Part shown: positions 36,180 through 42,599 of the stretch, piece by piece
How the letters are laid out: each line of letters begins with the position of its first letter
Numbering within the stretch: position 1 is the first letter of the stretch
Source: Actinospica acidithermotolerans
GTDB lineage: Bacteria > Actinomycetota > Actinomycetes > Streptomycetales > Catenulisporaceae
Length of the DNA stretch: 42,599 nt
Assembly: GCF_018139625.1 (NCBI RefSeq)
Contig: NZ_JAGSOH010000064.1
Span: 1 to 42,599 of the forward strand
Reading direction: 5' to 3'
Position numbers and translations under genes: made by a program
Notes under the pieces: generated by a model
What the model was told of the DNA's origin: nothing
The model's database searches: none
The model's input: only the letters and a program-made list of their open reading frames with translations

Positions 36180-36626
36180 ATGCAGTCGCAGCCGCCAGGA
36201 CCCGCCGGGGCGCGCACCGCCGTGCCCGCGCCGGGCCGCGCCACCCGGCAGCGCGCCGCGGTCACCTCCCTGCTGGACGAGACCGAGGACTTCGTCTCGG
36301 CCCAGCAGCTGCACGACCGGCTCCGGCACCGCGGCGACTCGGTCGGCCTGACCACCGTCTACCGTACGCTCCAGTCGCTCGCCGAGACCGGCCAGGTCGA
36401 CGTCGTGCGCACGGACGAGGGCGAGTCCGTCTACCGGCGCTGCAGCAGCGGCAGCCACCATCACCACCTCGTGTGCCGCAGCTGCGGGACGGCGGTCGAG
36501 GTCGAGGGCCCCGCGGTCGAGGCGTGGGCCGGCAAGGTCGCCGCCGAGCACGGCTTCATCCAGGTGGAGCACACCGTCGAGATCTTCGGAACCTGCGCGA
36601 ACTGCGCCGCGAAACCGGACAGCTAG
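36180..36626 (+). CDS. Fur-family metalloregulator, probably Zur
   Basis: A 148-residue zinc- or iron-sensing repressor. The N-terminal winged helix contains [28 protein letters not shown], the Fur-family DNA-reading helix. The metal sites include the histidine cluster H93-H96, C99-x-x-C102 and C139-x-x-C142. [13 protein letters not shown] and GTCANC are characteristic of actinobacterial Zur. ATG 36180 is chosen over 36147 because GGAG lies five bases before it. It is divergent from glyS. No znuABC transporter is adjacent, unlike in Streptomyces. Its TAG stop lies in the CTAG that bounds the IS630 element, so the protein appears complete. Confidence 0.9.
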   Translation: MQSQPPGPAGARTAVPAPGRATRQRAAVTSLLDETEDFVSAQQLHDRLRHRGDSVGLTTVYRTLQSLAETGQVDVVRTDEGESVYRRCSSGSHHHHLVCRSCGTAVEVEGPAVEAWAGKVAAEHGFIQVEHTVEIFGTCANCAAKPDS

Positions 36627-37717
36627 TGTGACGCGCCTGAAATCCGTTGTAGATATCGGGCGAGGGAGTCGAGGATCTCTTCGGCGGTCTTCTTCCACGC
36701 GAACGGTTTCGGGTTGTCGTTCCAGGTCGCTATCCAGTCGCGCACGTCTTGTTCGAGGGCTTGCACGCTGGTGTGGACGCTGCGGCGCAATAGTTGCGAG
36801 GTGAGCATCCCGAACCAGCGTTCGACCTGGTTGATCCAGGACGAGCCGGTCGGGGGGAAGTGGACGTGGAAGCGCGGGTGACGGGCGAGCCACTCCAATA
36901 TCGCCGGGGTCTTGTGGGTCGAGAGGTTGTCGCACACGATGTGCACGTCCAGCTCCGCAGGTACTGCCTTGTCGATGGTGACCAGGAACTTCTTGTACTC
37001 GGTGGCGCGGTGGCGGCGGTGCAGCTCGCCGATCACCGTCCCGTCGGCGATGTTGAACGCCGCGAACAGGCTGGTGGTGCCGTGCCGGACGTAGTCGTGG
37101 GTGCGCCGCTCGGGCATCCCGGGCATCATCGGCAGCACCGGCTGCGACCGGTCGAGCGCCTGCATCTGCGACTTCTCGTCCACGCACAGCACCACCGCGC
37201 GCTCGGGCGGATTGTGGTACAGCCCGACGACGTCGACCACCTTCGCCACGAACAGCGGATCGGTCGAGATCTTGAACCCGTCCTGGATGTGCGGCTTGAG
37301 GTCGAACCTGCGCCAGATCCGCCCGATCGTCGAGGCGGACAGGCCGCTGCGCTCGGCCATCGACGAGCGCGTCCAGTGCGTGGCGTTCGCCGGCAGGGAC
37401 TCGAGAGTGGCGCTGACCACCTCCTCGACCCGGTCCAGCAGGATCGAGGGCGGACGGCCGGGCCGCGGCTCGTCGGCGAGCCCGGCCATCCGGGAGGCGA
37501 GGAACCTCCCGCGCCACTTGCCCACCGTCGGCATCGAGATACCCAGGTCATCGGCGATCTGCGTGTTCGTCGCGCCATCCGCGCTCGCCAAGATGATCCG
37601 GCACCGCATCGCGTACGCCTGCGACGAAGACGCCGCCCGGACAGCACGCGTCAGCTCCGACCGTTCCGCATCCGTCAGCGTCAACTCGGCCTTCGGCCGA
37701 CCCGTCCTCGCCACCAC
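36623..37717 (-). CDS. IS630-family transposase (DDE)
   Basis: A 364-residue transposase. Residues 1-140 form two helix-turn-helix units ([22 protein letters not shown] and an Ala/Ser-rich second one). The DDE catalytic domain has D180 ([10 protein letters not shown]), D263 ([11 protein letters not shown]) and E299 ([11 protein letters not shown]), with 35 residues between the second Asp and the Glu, as in IS630/Tc1-mariner enzymes. There is no frameshift or stop, so it could be active. GTG 37717 starts the frame. The last codons run into the left terminal repeat, and the stop TAG is formed by the boundary CTAG, which on the other strand is also the zur stop. Confidence 0.95.
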   Translation of the reverse strand: MVARTGRPKAELTLTDAERSELTRAVRAASSSQAYAMRCRIILASADGATNTQIADDLGISMPTVGKWRGRFLASRMAGLADEPRPGRPPSILLDRVEEVVSATLESLPANATHWTRSSMAERSGLSASTIGRIWRRFDLKPHIQDGFKISTDPLFVAKVVDVVGLYHNPPERAVVLCVDEKSQMQALDRSQPVLPMMPGMPERRTHDYVRHGTTSLFAAFNIADGTVIGELHRRHRATEYKKFLVTIDKAVPAELDVHIVCDNLSTHKTPAILEWLARHPRFHVHFPPTGSSWINQVERWFGMLTSQLLRRSVHTSVQALEQDVRDWIATWNDNPKPFAWKKTAEEILDSLARYLQRISGASH

Positions 37718-37760
37718 ATCATCGTACTCTTATTCAATGGACTTCAGGCGCGTCACACTA
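36624..37760. mobile_element. IS630-family insertion sequence, complete
   Basis: About 1.13 kb bounded by 23-bp inverted repeats that differ at one position (outer CTAGTGTGACGCGCCTGA). TA at 36624-36625 and 37759-37760 is the likely target duplication, within CTAG at each end. It carries one intact transposase gene on the minus strand. It sits between the zur stop codon and miniature element copy 2, sharing a CTAG with each. Confidence 0.92.
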
Positions 37761-37925
37761 GGGCGTGTTTTGAAACTAGCGTCGGATCAGGCCGCGGCGT
37801 CTGACGCGTGCGTTCGCAAGGCGCCGGGTCGTCCGCATACTGGGCGTACGTGGGCGATCCGGCAACGCGGCGAGCGTGCGTGGCAGGCGTCGCGGACCCG
37901 GCGATAGTTCCAAAACACGCCCTGG
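37758..37925. mobile_element. palindromic miniature element, copy 2 (MITE-like)
   Basis: Same family as 18889-19057 but in the opposite orientation. The left end CTAG (37758-37761) is shared with the IS630 right end; the right end is CTGG (37922-37925), so its TA has mutated. The outer arms match copy 1 closely, while the centre differs. The apical stem here is GCCGGGTCGTCC (37823-37834) paired with 37852-37863 through two G-U wobbles. No transposase is encoded. Confidence 0.85.
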
Positions 37926-37950
37926 GCTCCGCGCGCCCCGCGCCGCCCCG

Positions 37951-38526
37951 CTACGGCGTCACCCACACCATGCTCCGCCCGGTCTCCGCCGGCGCCTTCG
38001 CCTCGTCGTCGACGATCCGGTCCAGCCGGAAGCCGAGCCGCTTCGGCACGGCCGCGCTGCGCACGTTGGCCTCGTCGCAGTGGATTTCGATCCGGTCGAT
38101 CCCCGGCAGGCCCAGGCCGATCTCGGTCATCCGCTCGGCCGCCCGCGTCATGATCCCGCGGCCGGTCACGTCGCTGCGCAGCCAGTAGCCGATCTCCAGC
38201 CCGCCGGGGCCGAGCCGGTCCATCAGCGAGATCGCGCCGATCTGCGTGCCGTCGGCGCCGAAGACGCCGTAGTTGAAGGCCCGGCCGACGGCCCAGGACA
38301 GGAAGCCGCGCTCGATGAAGTCGCGCTGGTCCTCGATCTGGACCGGCTCCACGCACCAGGGCATCCAGGGGCTCAGCTCGGCGGAGCTGGCCGCGATCGC
38401 CGCGTGCAGGCCCGGGGCGTCGTCCCTGGTGTACCGGCGCAGGTGGAATTCGCCTATCTCGACCCGCCCGGGCGGGTAGGCGCCGAGCGGCAGGGCCTTC
38501 GGCGGTTCTTCGGGGGTGTCAGTCAT
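37951..38526 (-). CDS. GNAT N-acetyltransferase, RimJ/RimL type
   Basis: A 191-residue acetyl-CoA-dependent transferase. FHLRRYTRDDAPGLHAAIAAS begins the GNAT fold; GLEIGYWLRSDVTGRGIMTRAAERMTEIG spans the acetyl-CoA-binding motif A, whose pyrophosphate loop is RSDVTGRGIMT; IEIHCDEANVRSAAVPKRLGF is the typical RimJ/L C-terminal block. Such enzymes acetylate protein N-termini or small amines; the substrate is unknown. ATG 38526 is chosen over an upstream in-frame start at 38634 because the conserved domain begins soon after it, although no strong ribosome site is visible. Miniature element copy 2 ends 25 bp beyond its stop. Confidence 0.9.
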   Translation of the reverse strand: MTDTPEEPPKALPLGAYPPGRVEIGEFHLRRYTRDDAPGLHAAIAASSAELSPWMPWCVEPVQIEDQRDFIERGFLSWAVGRAFNYGVFGADGTQIGAISLMDRLGPGGLEIGYWLRSDVTGRGIMTRAAERMTEIGLGLPGIDRIEIHCDEANVRSAAVPKRLGFRLDRIVDDEAKAPAETGRSMVWVTP

Positions 38527-38605
38527 ACGGGTCGATCTTGCCGAAGGCGCGTCGGCGGGGCAACCGCTTTCCCCGTCCGCTCCCGCCGCCGTCCCCGTGC
38601 CCGGG

Positions 38606-40300
38606 CTACGCCCGGTCGAGCTGCGCCGCCGCACGCAGGTGCTCCGGGGTCCGCTTCGGCGCTTCCTTGCGCACGAACGCGCGGCGCAGCGCGTGGTACG
38701 GCGCGGCCGGGTCGTCGAAGATGGCGCGCATCCTGGAGAGCTCGGCCTGCCGGTAGCGGTTCAGCGGGTGCACGGACTCGTCCGCGGCCAGCCGCTTCGC
38801 CTTCTGCGCGATCCGGGTGCCGATGTCCGCCCTGGCCGCCAGCTCGAACGCGTCGGCCCACACGGCGTCGGTGAAGTCCGACGGGTCCACGTCCACCAGC
38901 CGCTCGGCCAGCCCCCCGCGCAGCGCGGCCGCCGCGCTGACCGGCAGCGCCGCCCCGGTCAGCCGGTCCGCCTCGGCCCGGCCGACCCGGCGCGGCAGCA
39001 CGTAGGTCCAGTACTCGGAGCCGTAGAGGCCCATCAGCCGATAGTGCGGGTTGAGCACCGCGCCGCGGCGCAGCCAGACCTCGTCCGCCGCGAAGCCGAG
39101 CACCGCGCTCCCCGCCGCCGCGTTGCCGCCCATCGCCGCCACCACGATCCGGTCCGACATCCGCAGCACGGCCTCGACCACGTCGTCGATCGCGTTGATG
39201 TTCGCCCAGGACTCGGCCGCCGGGTCGTCGGCCGCCTCGATCACGCCGAGGTGGATGCCGTTGCCGAAGAAGTCCCGCCGGCCGCCGAGAACCAGGACCC
39301 TGGTACGCCGGGTGGCCGCGTGCCGCAGCGCCTTCAGCAGCCTGCGGCAGTGCTCGGTGCTCAGCGCGCCGCCGGGGAAGCCGAAGCTGAGCATCCCGAC
39401 CTCGGCGCGCTCCCGGTAGGCGATCTCCGGCGAGCCAGGGCACTCCGGCAGGTGGCCCACGGACCCGGACAGCGCGAGCGCGGCGGGCAGCTTCACCCCG
39501 GCCGGGCCGCCGGGCCGCCGCTTCGGCTTCGCGTGGCTGAGCCAGACGGCGCCGTCGGCCGTCGCCCGGCACACGGCGCCGGTCCGGGTGGCCAGCAGCG
39601 TTCCCGGCCGGCCGCGCAGCGCGTACTCGGGCTCGCCGCCGTAGAGGTAGAACTCGCGTCCCTCGACCCTGTCGAGCACGCCCGGGCTGGAGTCCGCCGC
39701 GCGCAGCAGGGCGCTGACCCGATCGGTCGAGTCCAGCGCCCAGTCGATCCGGCGCAGCTGCTGCGGGAACACGCCGCGGGTCACGCACTCGCGCTGCGGG
39801 CGCGGCCGCAGGCCGGCGGCGAAGCGGCGCACCGCCTCGTGCACGGCGGTGCTCGCGGCGTCGGCCAGCTCGCCGCGGTAGAGCTCGCTCTTGCCCACGC
39901 CGGGCGGGATCCGGAAGTCCGCCGTCGCCCAGACCGGTCCCGCGTCCATCTCGGCCACGGCCTGCAGCACGGTCACGCCCCAGCTCTCCGCGCCCAGGTG
40001 CAGCGCCCAGTCCAGCGACGCGGGCCCGCGGTCCCCGGCCGGGCCGGGATGCACGATCAGGCAGGGCAGCGCGCGCCAGACGTCCTCGGGTATCGCAGTG
40101 GTCAGCATCGGGGCGACGCAGAGGTCGAACCTGGGTGGAGCCCCGCCGTCGCCGCCGCCCGGCCCGAACACCGCCTCGCGGACCTCGCCCTGCCCGCAGG
40201 ACGCGATCACCACCTCGAGTCCGTGCCCTTCGTCCGCCAGTTCGGCGTGGACGCGCTGGGCGAGACTGTTGAAGGCGGTCGCGATCAGCAGGATCCGCAC
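38606..40300 (-). CDS. hoxX: HoxX-like hydrogenase maturation protein (CO-forming)
   Basis: A 564-residue two-domain protein. The N-terminal domain (about 1-260) is formyl-THF-transferase-like: it begins MRILLIATAFNSLAQRVHAEL and holds the motif VHPGPAGDRGPASLDWAL (83-100). The C-terminal domain is enoyl-CoA-hydratase-like and contains the HoxX block LYGSEYWTYVLPRRVGRAEAD, with conserved Tyr and Glu. Known HoxX proteins make CO from formyl-THF through formyl-CoA, supplying the CO ligand of NiFe-hydrogenase in air. GTG 40300 has AGAGGA eight bases upstream; the longer open frame lacks similarity. No hydrogenase or hyp gene lies in the window, so it is either an orphan or acts with a distant cluster. 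Confidence 0.88.
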   Translation of the reverse strand: MRILLIATAFNSLAQRVHAELADEGHGLEVVIASCGQGEVREAVFGPGGGDGGAPPRFDLCVAPMLTTAIPEDVWRALPCLIVHPGPAGDRGPASLDWALHLGAESWGVTVLQAVAEMDAGPVWATADFRIPPGVGKSELYRGELADAASTAVHEAVRRFAAGLRPRPQRECVTRGVFPQQLRRIDWALDSTDRVSALLRAADSSPGVLDRVEGREFYLYGGEPEYALRGRPGTLLATRTGAVCRATADGAVWLSHAKPKRRPGGPAGVKLPAALALSGSVGHLPECPGSPEIAYRERAEVGMLSFGFPGGALSTEHCRRLLKALRHAATRRTRVLVLGGRRDFFGNGIHLGVIEAADDPAAESWANINAIDDVVEAVLRMSDRIVVAAMGGNAAAGSAVLGFAADEVWLRRGAVLNPHYRLMGLYGSEYWTYVLPRRVGRAEADRLTGAALPVSAAAALRGGLAERLVDVDPSDFTDAVWADAFELAARADIGTRIAQKAKRLAADESVHPLNRYRQAELSRMRAIFDDPAAPYHALRRAFVRKEAPKRTPEHLRAAAQLDRA

Positions 40301-40576
40301 GGAAGGGGTCCTCTCCTCGGGGACTGTCGCCGGAAGCACGGTGACAGAAGCACCGTACGAACGGGCGTTCTGCGGAGACCAGGCCGCACCTGGGGGTACT
40401 CGGAGCAAGGCGGCGTCGATACCCGCCCAGCCGTGCGCCGTGGCGCGCCCGTGGCAGACCGCCCGCGACGAGACCGGACGCCGTGGACGATCGTGCGGCG
40501 AGCGCCGTGGCGCGCCGGGTGGCGGACCCGTACCGCGCCCCCGACGCGGGTTGATCCACCCGGGTGACGGCAGCGC
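40301..40576. other. spacer between hoxX and the DUF4097 operon, with a direct repeat
   Basis: No gene is credible. GCGCCGTGGCGCGCC occurs at 40435-40449 and 40502-40516, a 67-bp offset, and the bases after each copy are similar (GTGGC-GACC). CTGTC/GACAG inverted sequences lie close to hoxX. I could not place the hoxX promoter. Confidence 0.45.
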
Positions 40577-40604
40577 TTGACTTTCCGGAAACGCGATATA
40601 TCGT
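40577..40604 (+). promoter_or_regulatory. promoter of the DUF4097-padR operon
   Basis: -35 TTGACT (40577-40582), a 16-bp spacer, and -10 TATCGT (40599-40604). The -10 lies inside the left arm of the palindromic operator, which favours repression. Confidence 0.6.
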
Positions 40605-40636
40605 GGTTCTCGAGCGACGCGATACATCGCGTTTCC
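40587..40636. promoter_or_regulatory. 50-bp two-level palindromic operator
   Basis: Outer arms GGAAACGCGAT (40587-40597) and ATCGCGTTTCC (40626-40636) are perfect inverted repeats; the match continues inward with two mismatches. Each arm also contains its own palindrome, CGATATATCG on the left and CGCGATACATCGCG on the right. Two dimers of a regulator could bind side by side. The PadR protein encoded second in the operon is the obvious candidate. Confidence 0.75.
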
Positions 40637-40672
40637 AGGATACGCGGAGAACGGAAGGAATCGGGGAGGGCC

Positions 40673-41551
40673 ATGGGCGAGAAGTGGAAGATCGAGCAGC
40701 CCGAGCAGCTGGCGATCGGCGAGGGGGTGCGCCGGCTGCGCCTGTCGGCGGTCGGCGGCCGCATCAACGTGCTGGGGGTGGACGGGCCCGCGGCGCTCGA
40801 GGTCAACCGGATCAGCGGCCCGCCGCTGAACGTGGAGCTCGAGGACGGGGAGCTGACCGTCAAGCACGGCGAGGACCTCAAGAGCGGGCTGTGGAGCTGG
40901 ATCACCCGCGGCGCGAAGCAGGAGGTGGAACTGTCCATCTCGGTGCCGCCGGACGCGCTGGTCGAGGTCACCGTCGTCTCCGGTCCCGTGGTCGTCTCCA
41001 ACTTCCACGAGCGGGTCACCGTCAAGGGCGTGTCGGGCGAGTTCACCCTCGCCGGGGTGTACGGGCCGACGAGCGTCAGCACCGTCTCCGGCGCGGTCAC
41101 GGTCGAGCAGGCCACCGACGACCTCAAGGTGCGGGCCGTGTCCGGCTCGATCACCGTGCTCGCCGGGGCGGGCGGCGAGATCGAGCTCAACACCGTGGCC
41201 GGCGCGATCACCGTCGACCTCGAGGACCCCATGCCCGGCCGGGTGCACGCGACCTGCGTGTCCGGCGCGCTGACCGTGCGCCTGCCGCACGACCCTGACG
41301 TCGAGGTGGACATCAGCTCCACCAGCGGCCGCGCCACCACGGCGTTCCCCGAGATCACCCGCAGCAGGCAGCCGGGCAGCTCGCGGCTGCAGGGCGTGAT
41401 CGGCAGCGGCGCCGCCCAGCTCAAGGGACACACCGTGTCGGGATCCATCACACTGTTGCGGCGCGAAGCCGACGAGGACGCCGACGTTCAGGACGTTCAG
41501 GACGCGAAGCCGGGCGACACCGGCGAAGAGGGAATCGAGGACGCACGATGA
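40673..41551 (+). CDS. DUF4097-type beta-strand-repeat protein
   Basis: A 292-residue protein made of repeated short beta strands with Val/Thr/Ser/Gly patterns (VSGPVVVSNF, VSGEFTLAGVYG, VSGAVTVEQA, VSGSITVLAG, VAGAITVDLE, VSGALTVRLP), the regular VSG-x-x-T/V-V repeat of DUF4097 proteins, which should fold as a beta helix or solenoid. There is no signal peptide or membrane segment, so it is probably cytoplasmic. Its molecular role is unknown. ATG 40673 follows GGGGAGG; the open frame upstream runs through the operator and is not used. It overlaps the padR gene by 4 nt (ATGA). DUF4097-PadR pairs are common in actinobacteria. Confidence 0.85.
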   Translation: MGEKWKIEQPEQLAIGEGVRRLRLSAVGGRINVLGVDGPAALEVNRISGPPLNVELEDGELTVKHGEDLKSGLWSWITRGAKQEVELSISVPPDALVEVTVVSGPVVVSNFHERVTVKGVSGEFTLAGVYGPTSVSTVSGAVTVEQATDDLKVRAVSGSITVLAGAGGEIELNTVAGAITVDLEDPMPGRVHATCVSGALTVRLPHDPDVEVDISSTSGRATTAFPEITRSRQPGSSRLQGVIGSGAAQLKGHTVSGSITLLRREADEDADVQDVQDAKPGDTGEEGIEDAR

Positions 41552-42531
41552 CTCCGGTCTTCGGACACGGCCGGCTCCGGCTGTACCTGCTGAAGCTGCT
41601 CGACGAGAGCCCCAGGCACGGCTACGAGATCATCCAGCAGCTGCGCGAGCGCTTCGCCGGCCTCTACTCGCCGAGCGCCGGCACCGTCTACCCGCGGCTC
41701 GCCCGCCTCGAGACCGAGGGCCTGATCCGGCACGAGACCGACGGCGGCCGCAAGGTCTACCAGATCACCGACGCGGGCCGCGCCGAGCTCGCCGCTCGCG
41801 CCGACGAGCTCGAGGAGCTGGAGACCGAGATCCGCGCCTCCGCCCGCGACCTGGCCGAGGGCATCCGCCAGGAGGTGCGCGAGTCGGCCAAGGCCGTGCA
41901 GCAGGAGCTCGCCGACCAGGCCCGCCGCGCCCAGCAGGAGGAGCGCGGCGAGGACGCCAGGAGCGGCGGCCCGTGGGGCGGCTGGGCCGGCATACCGCCG
42001 TGGGCCCCGCAGCCGCCGGGATCCGCTGACTGGAACCGCGAGCAGTGGAGGGAGTGGAAGCAGCAGCTCAAGGACCAGGCCCAGGACTGGAAGCACCACC
42101 AGGAGGAGTGGAAGCAGCAGCAGAAGGAGTGGCGCGAGCAGCAGAAGGACCAGCGCCGCGAGTGGCGCCAGCAGCAGCGCGACTGGCAGCGCGACTGGAA
42201 GGAGCAGTGGGCGCGCCAGTGGAAGGAGCAGTGGCAGCAGCAGCAGCGCGACTGGGAGGCCGGCGGCGGCGCGCAGAGCTGGCGCGGCTGGATCGGCGGC
42301 CTGGCCGGCGACACCGACTTCAGCCAGCTCGGCGATCTGCTGGGCTACCTGCGCCGCGAGGGCGGCCCGGTGGCGGACGCGTTCCGCCGGCACGGGACGC
42401 TCAGCGCCGAGGAGCAGGCCGAGGTCAAGGCGATCATCGACAGCACCCTGCAGCAGCTCAAGGACCTGCTCGACGGCGGCCCGCGCGACGCGCGACCGGA
42501 GCCGGAGCCGGAGCCGGAGCCGGAGGAGTAG
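41548..42531 (+). CDS. PadR-family regulator with a tryptophan-striped helical C-terminus
   Basis: A 327-residue protein. Residues 9-80 are the PadR winged helix (LRLYLLKLLDESPRHGYEII, GTVYPRLARLETEGLI, RKVYQITDAGRAEL). A predicted coiled coil follows (about 81-135), then a Gly/Pro/Trp linker. Residues 162-236 are a highly charged Gln/Glu/Lys/Arg helix with 13 Trp at spacings of mainly 3, 4, 7 and 11, which would form a Trp stripe on one face. The C-terminus (251-310) is another helical block, then a Pro-Glu repeat tail. Ordinary PadR proteins are 110-200 residues, so the extension is the oddity. It probably represses its own operon through the 50-bp operator; the striped helix may sense, oligomerise or bind membrane. 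Confidence 0.85.
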   Translation: MTPVFGHGRLRLYLLKLLDESPRHGYEIIQQLRERFAGLYSPSAGTVYPRLARLETEGLIRHETDGGRKVYQITDAGRAELAARADELEELETEIRASARDLAEGIRQEVRESAKAVQQELADQARRAQQEERGEDARSGGPWGGWAGIPPWAPQPPGSADWNREQWREWKQQLKDQAQDWKHHQEEWKQQQKEWREQQKDQRREWRQQQRDWQRDWKEQWARQWKEQWQQQQRDWEAGGGAQSWRGWIGGLAGDTDFSQLGDLLGYLRREGGPVADAFRRHGTLSAEEQAEVKAIIDSTLQQLKDLLDGGPRDARPEPEPEPEPEE

Positions 42532-42599
42532 GCGGCGCAGCGCAGAGGTGCGGCGCAGAGGCAACGCGGCGGGGACGCCGGGGAGCCGGGGCCGGGGAC

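Noticed and set aside
40301-41431. A 377-residue N-terminal extension of HoxX
   Set aside because: It runs antisense to the DUF4097 gene and through the operator; HoxX proteins start at the MRILLIATAF-type sequence, and a good ribosome site precedes GTG 40300.

Overview
The window is GC-rich DNA with strong G/C third-position bias, many GTG starts, 1-8 nt start/stop overlaps and at least one probable leaderless promoter. This fits a chromosome segment of a high-GC Actinomycetota. A soil actinomycete of the Catenulisporales or Streptomycetales type is my guess; that rank is inference only.

Layout. (1) 296-5252, minus: dgt, dnaG and a principal-type sigma factor, an arrangement like the macromolecular synthesis operon; degenerate tandem repeats lie beyond the sigma gene. 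(2) 5262-7695: an MFS exporter and a divergent LysR regulator around a perfect palindrome. (3) 8070-14936, plus: a cellulose-synthase-like GT2 fused to a GH26-like domain, an overlapping PMT/ArnT-type glycosyltransferase, then a secreted GH16 glucanase with a ricin-type lectin and two CBM6 domains under its own promoter and operator. (4) 15018-18639, minus: FtsX-type permease, ABC ATPase and PadR regulator. (5) 18889-24018: a palindromic miniature element, a GH26 gene, ppdK and divergent dus. (6) 24117-26851: putative lipoprotein, ROK regulator, methyltransferase. (7) 26885-33287: a second glycan module on minus (GT2, GH26 lipoprotein, PMT-type enzyme, all 4-nt overlaps) divergent from a CapD/FlaA1-like SDR. 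(8) 33404-36626: kinase-like APH protein, glyS, zur. (9) 36624-37925: an intact IS630-family element abutting a second copy of the miniature element. (10) 37951-42531: GNAT acetyltransferase, an orphan HoxX, and a DUF4097-PadR operon with a 50-bp two-level palindromic operator.

The central theme is cell-surface glycan. Two colinear modules have the order GT2 synthase, GH26-like protein, PMT-type glycosyltransferase. In one, GT2 and GH26 are fused and the GH26 part seems to have lost both catalytic glutamates; in the other they are separate and the GH26 is intact. A third GH26 and a GH16 glucanase lie nearby. I infer a synthesis-and-trimming system for an unidentified exopolysaccharide.

The second theme is a roughly 165-bp hairpin-forming miniature element present twice. 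Each copy sits in a CTAG that contains a gene's TAG stop codon; the outer arms are conserved and the apical stem differs in sequence while remaining pairable. No tRNA, rRNA, CRISPR array or prophage was seen.
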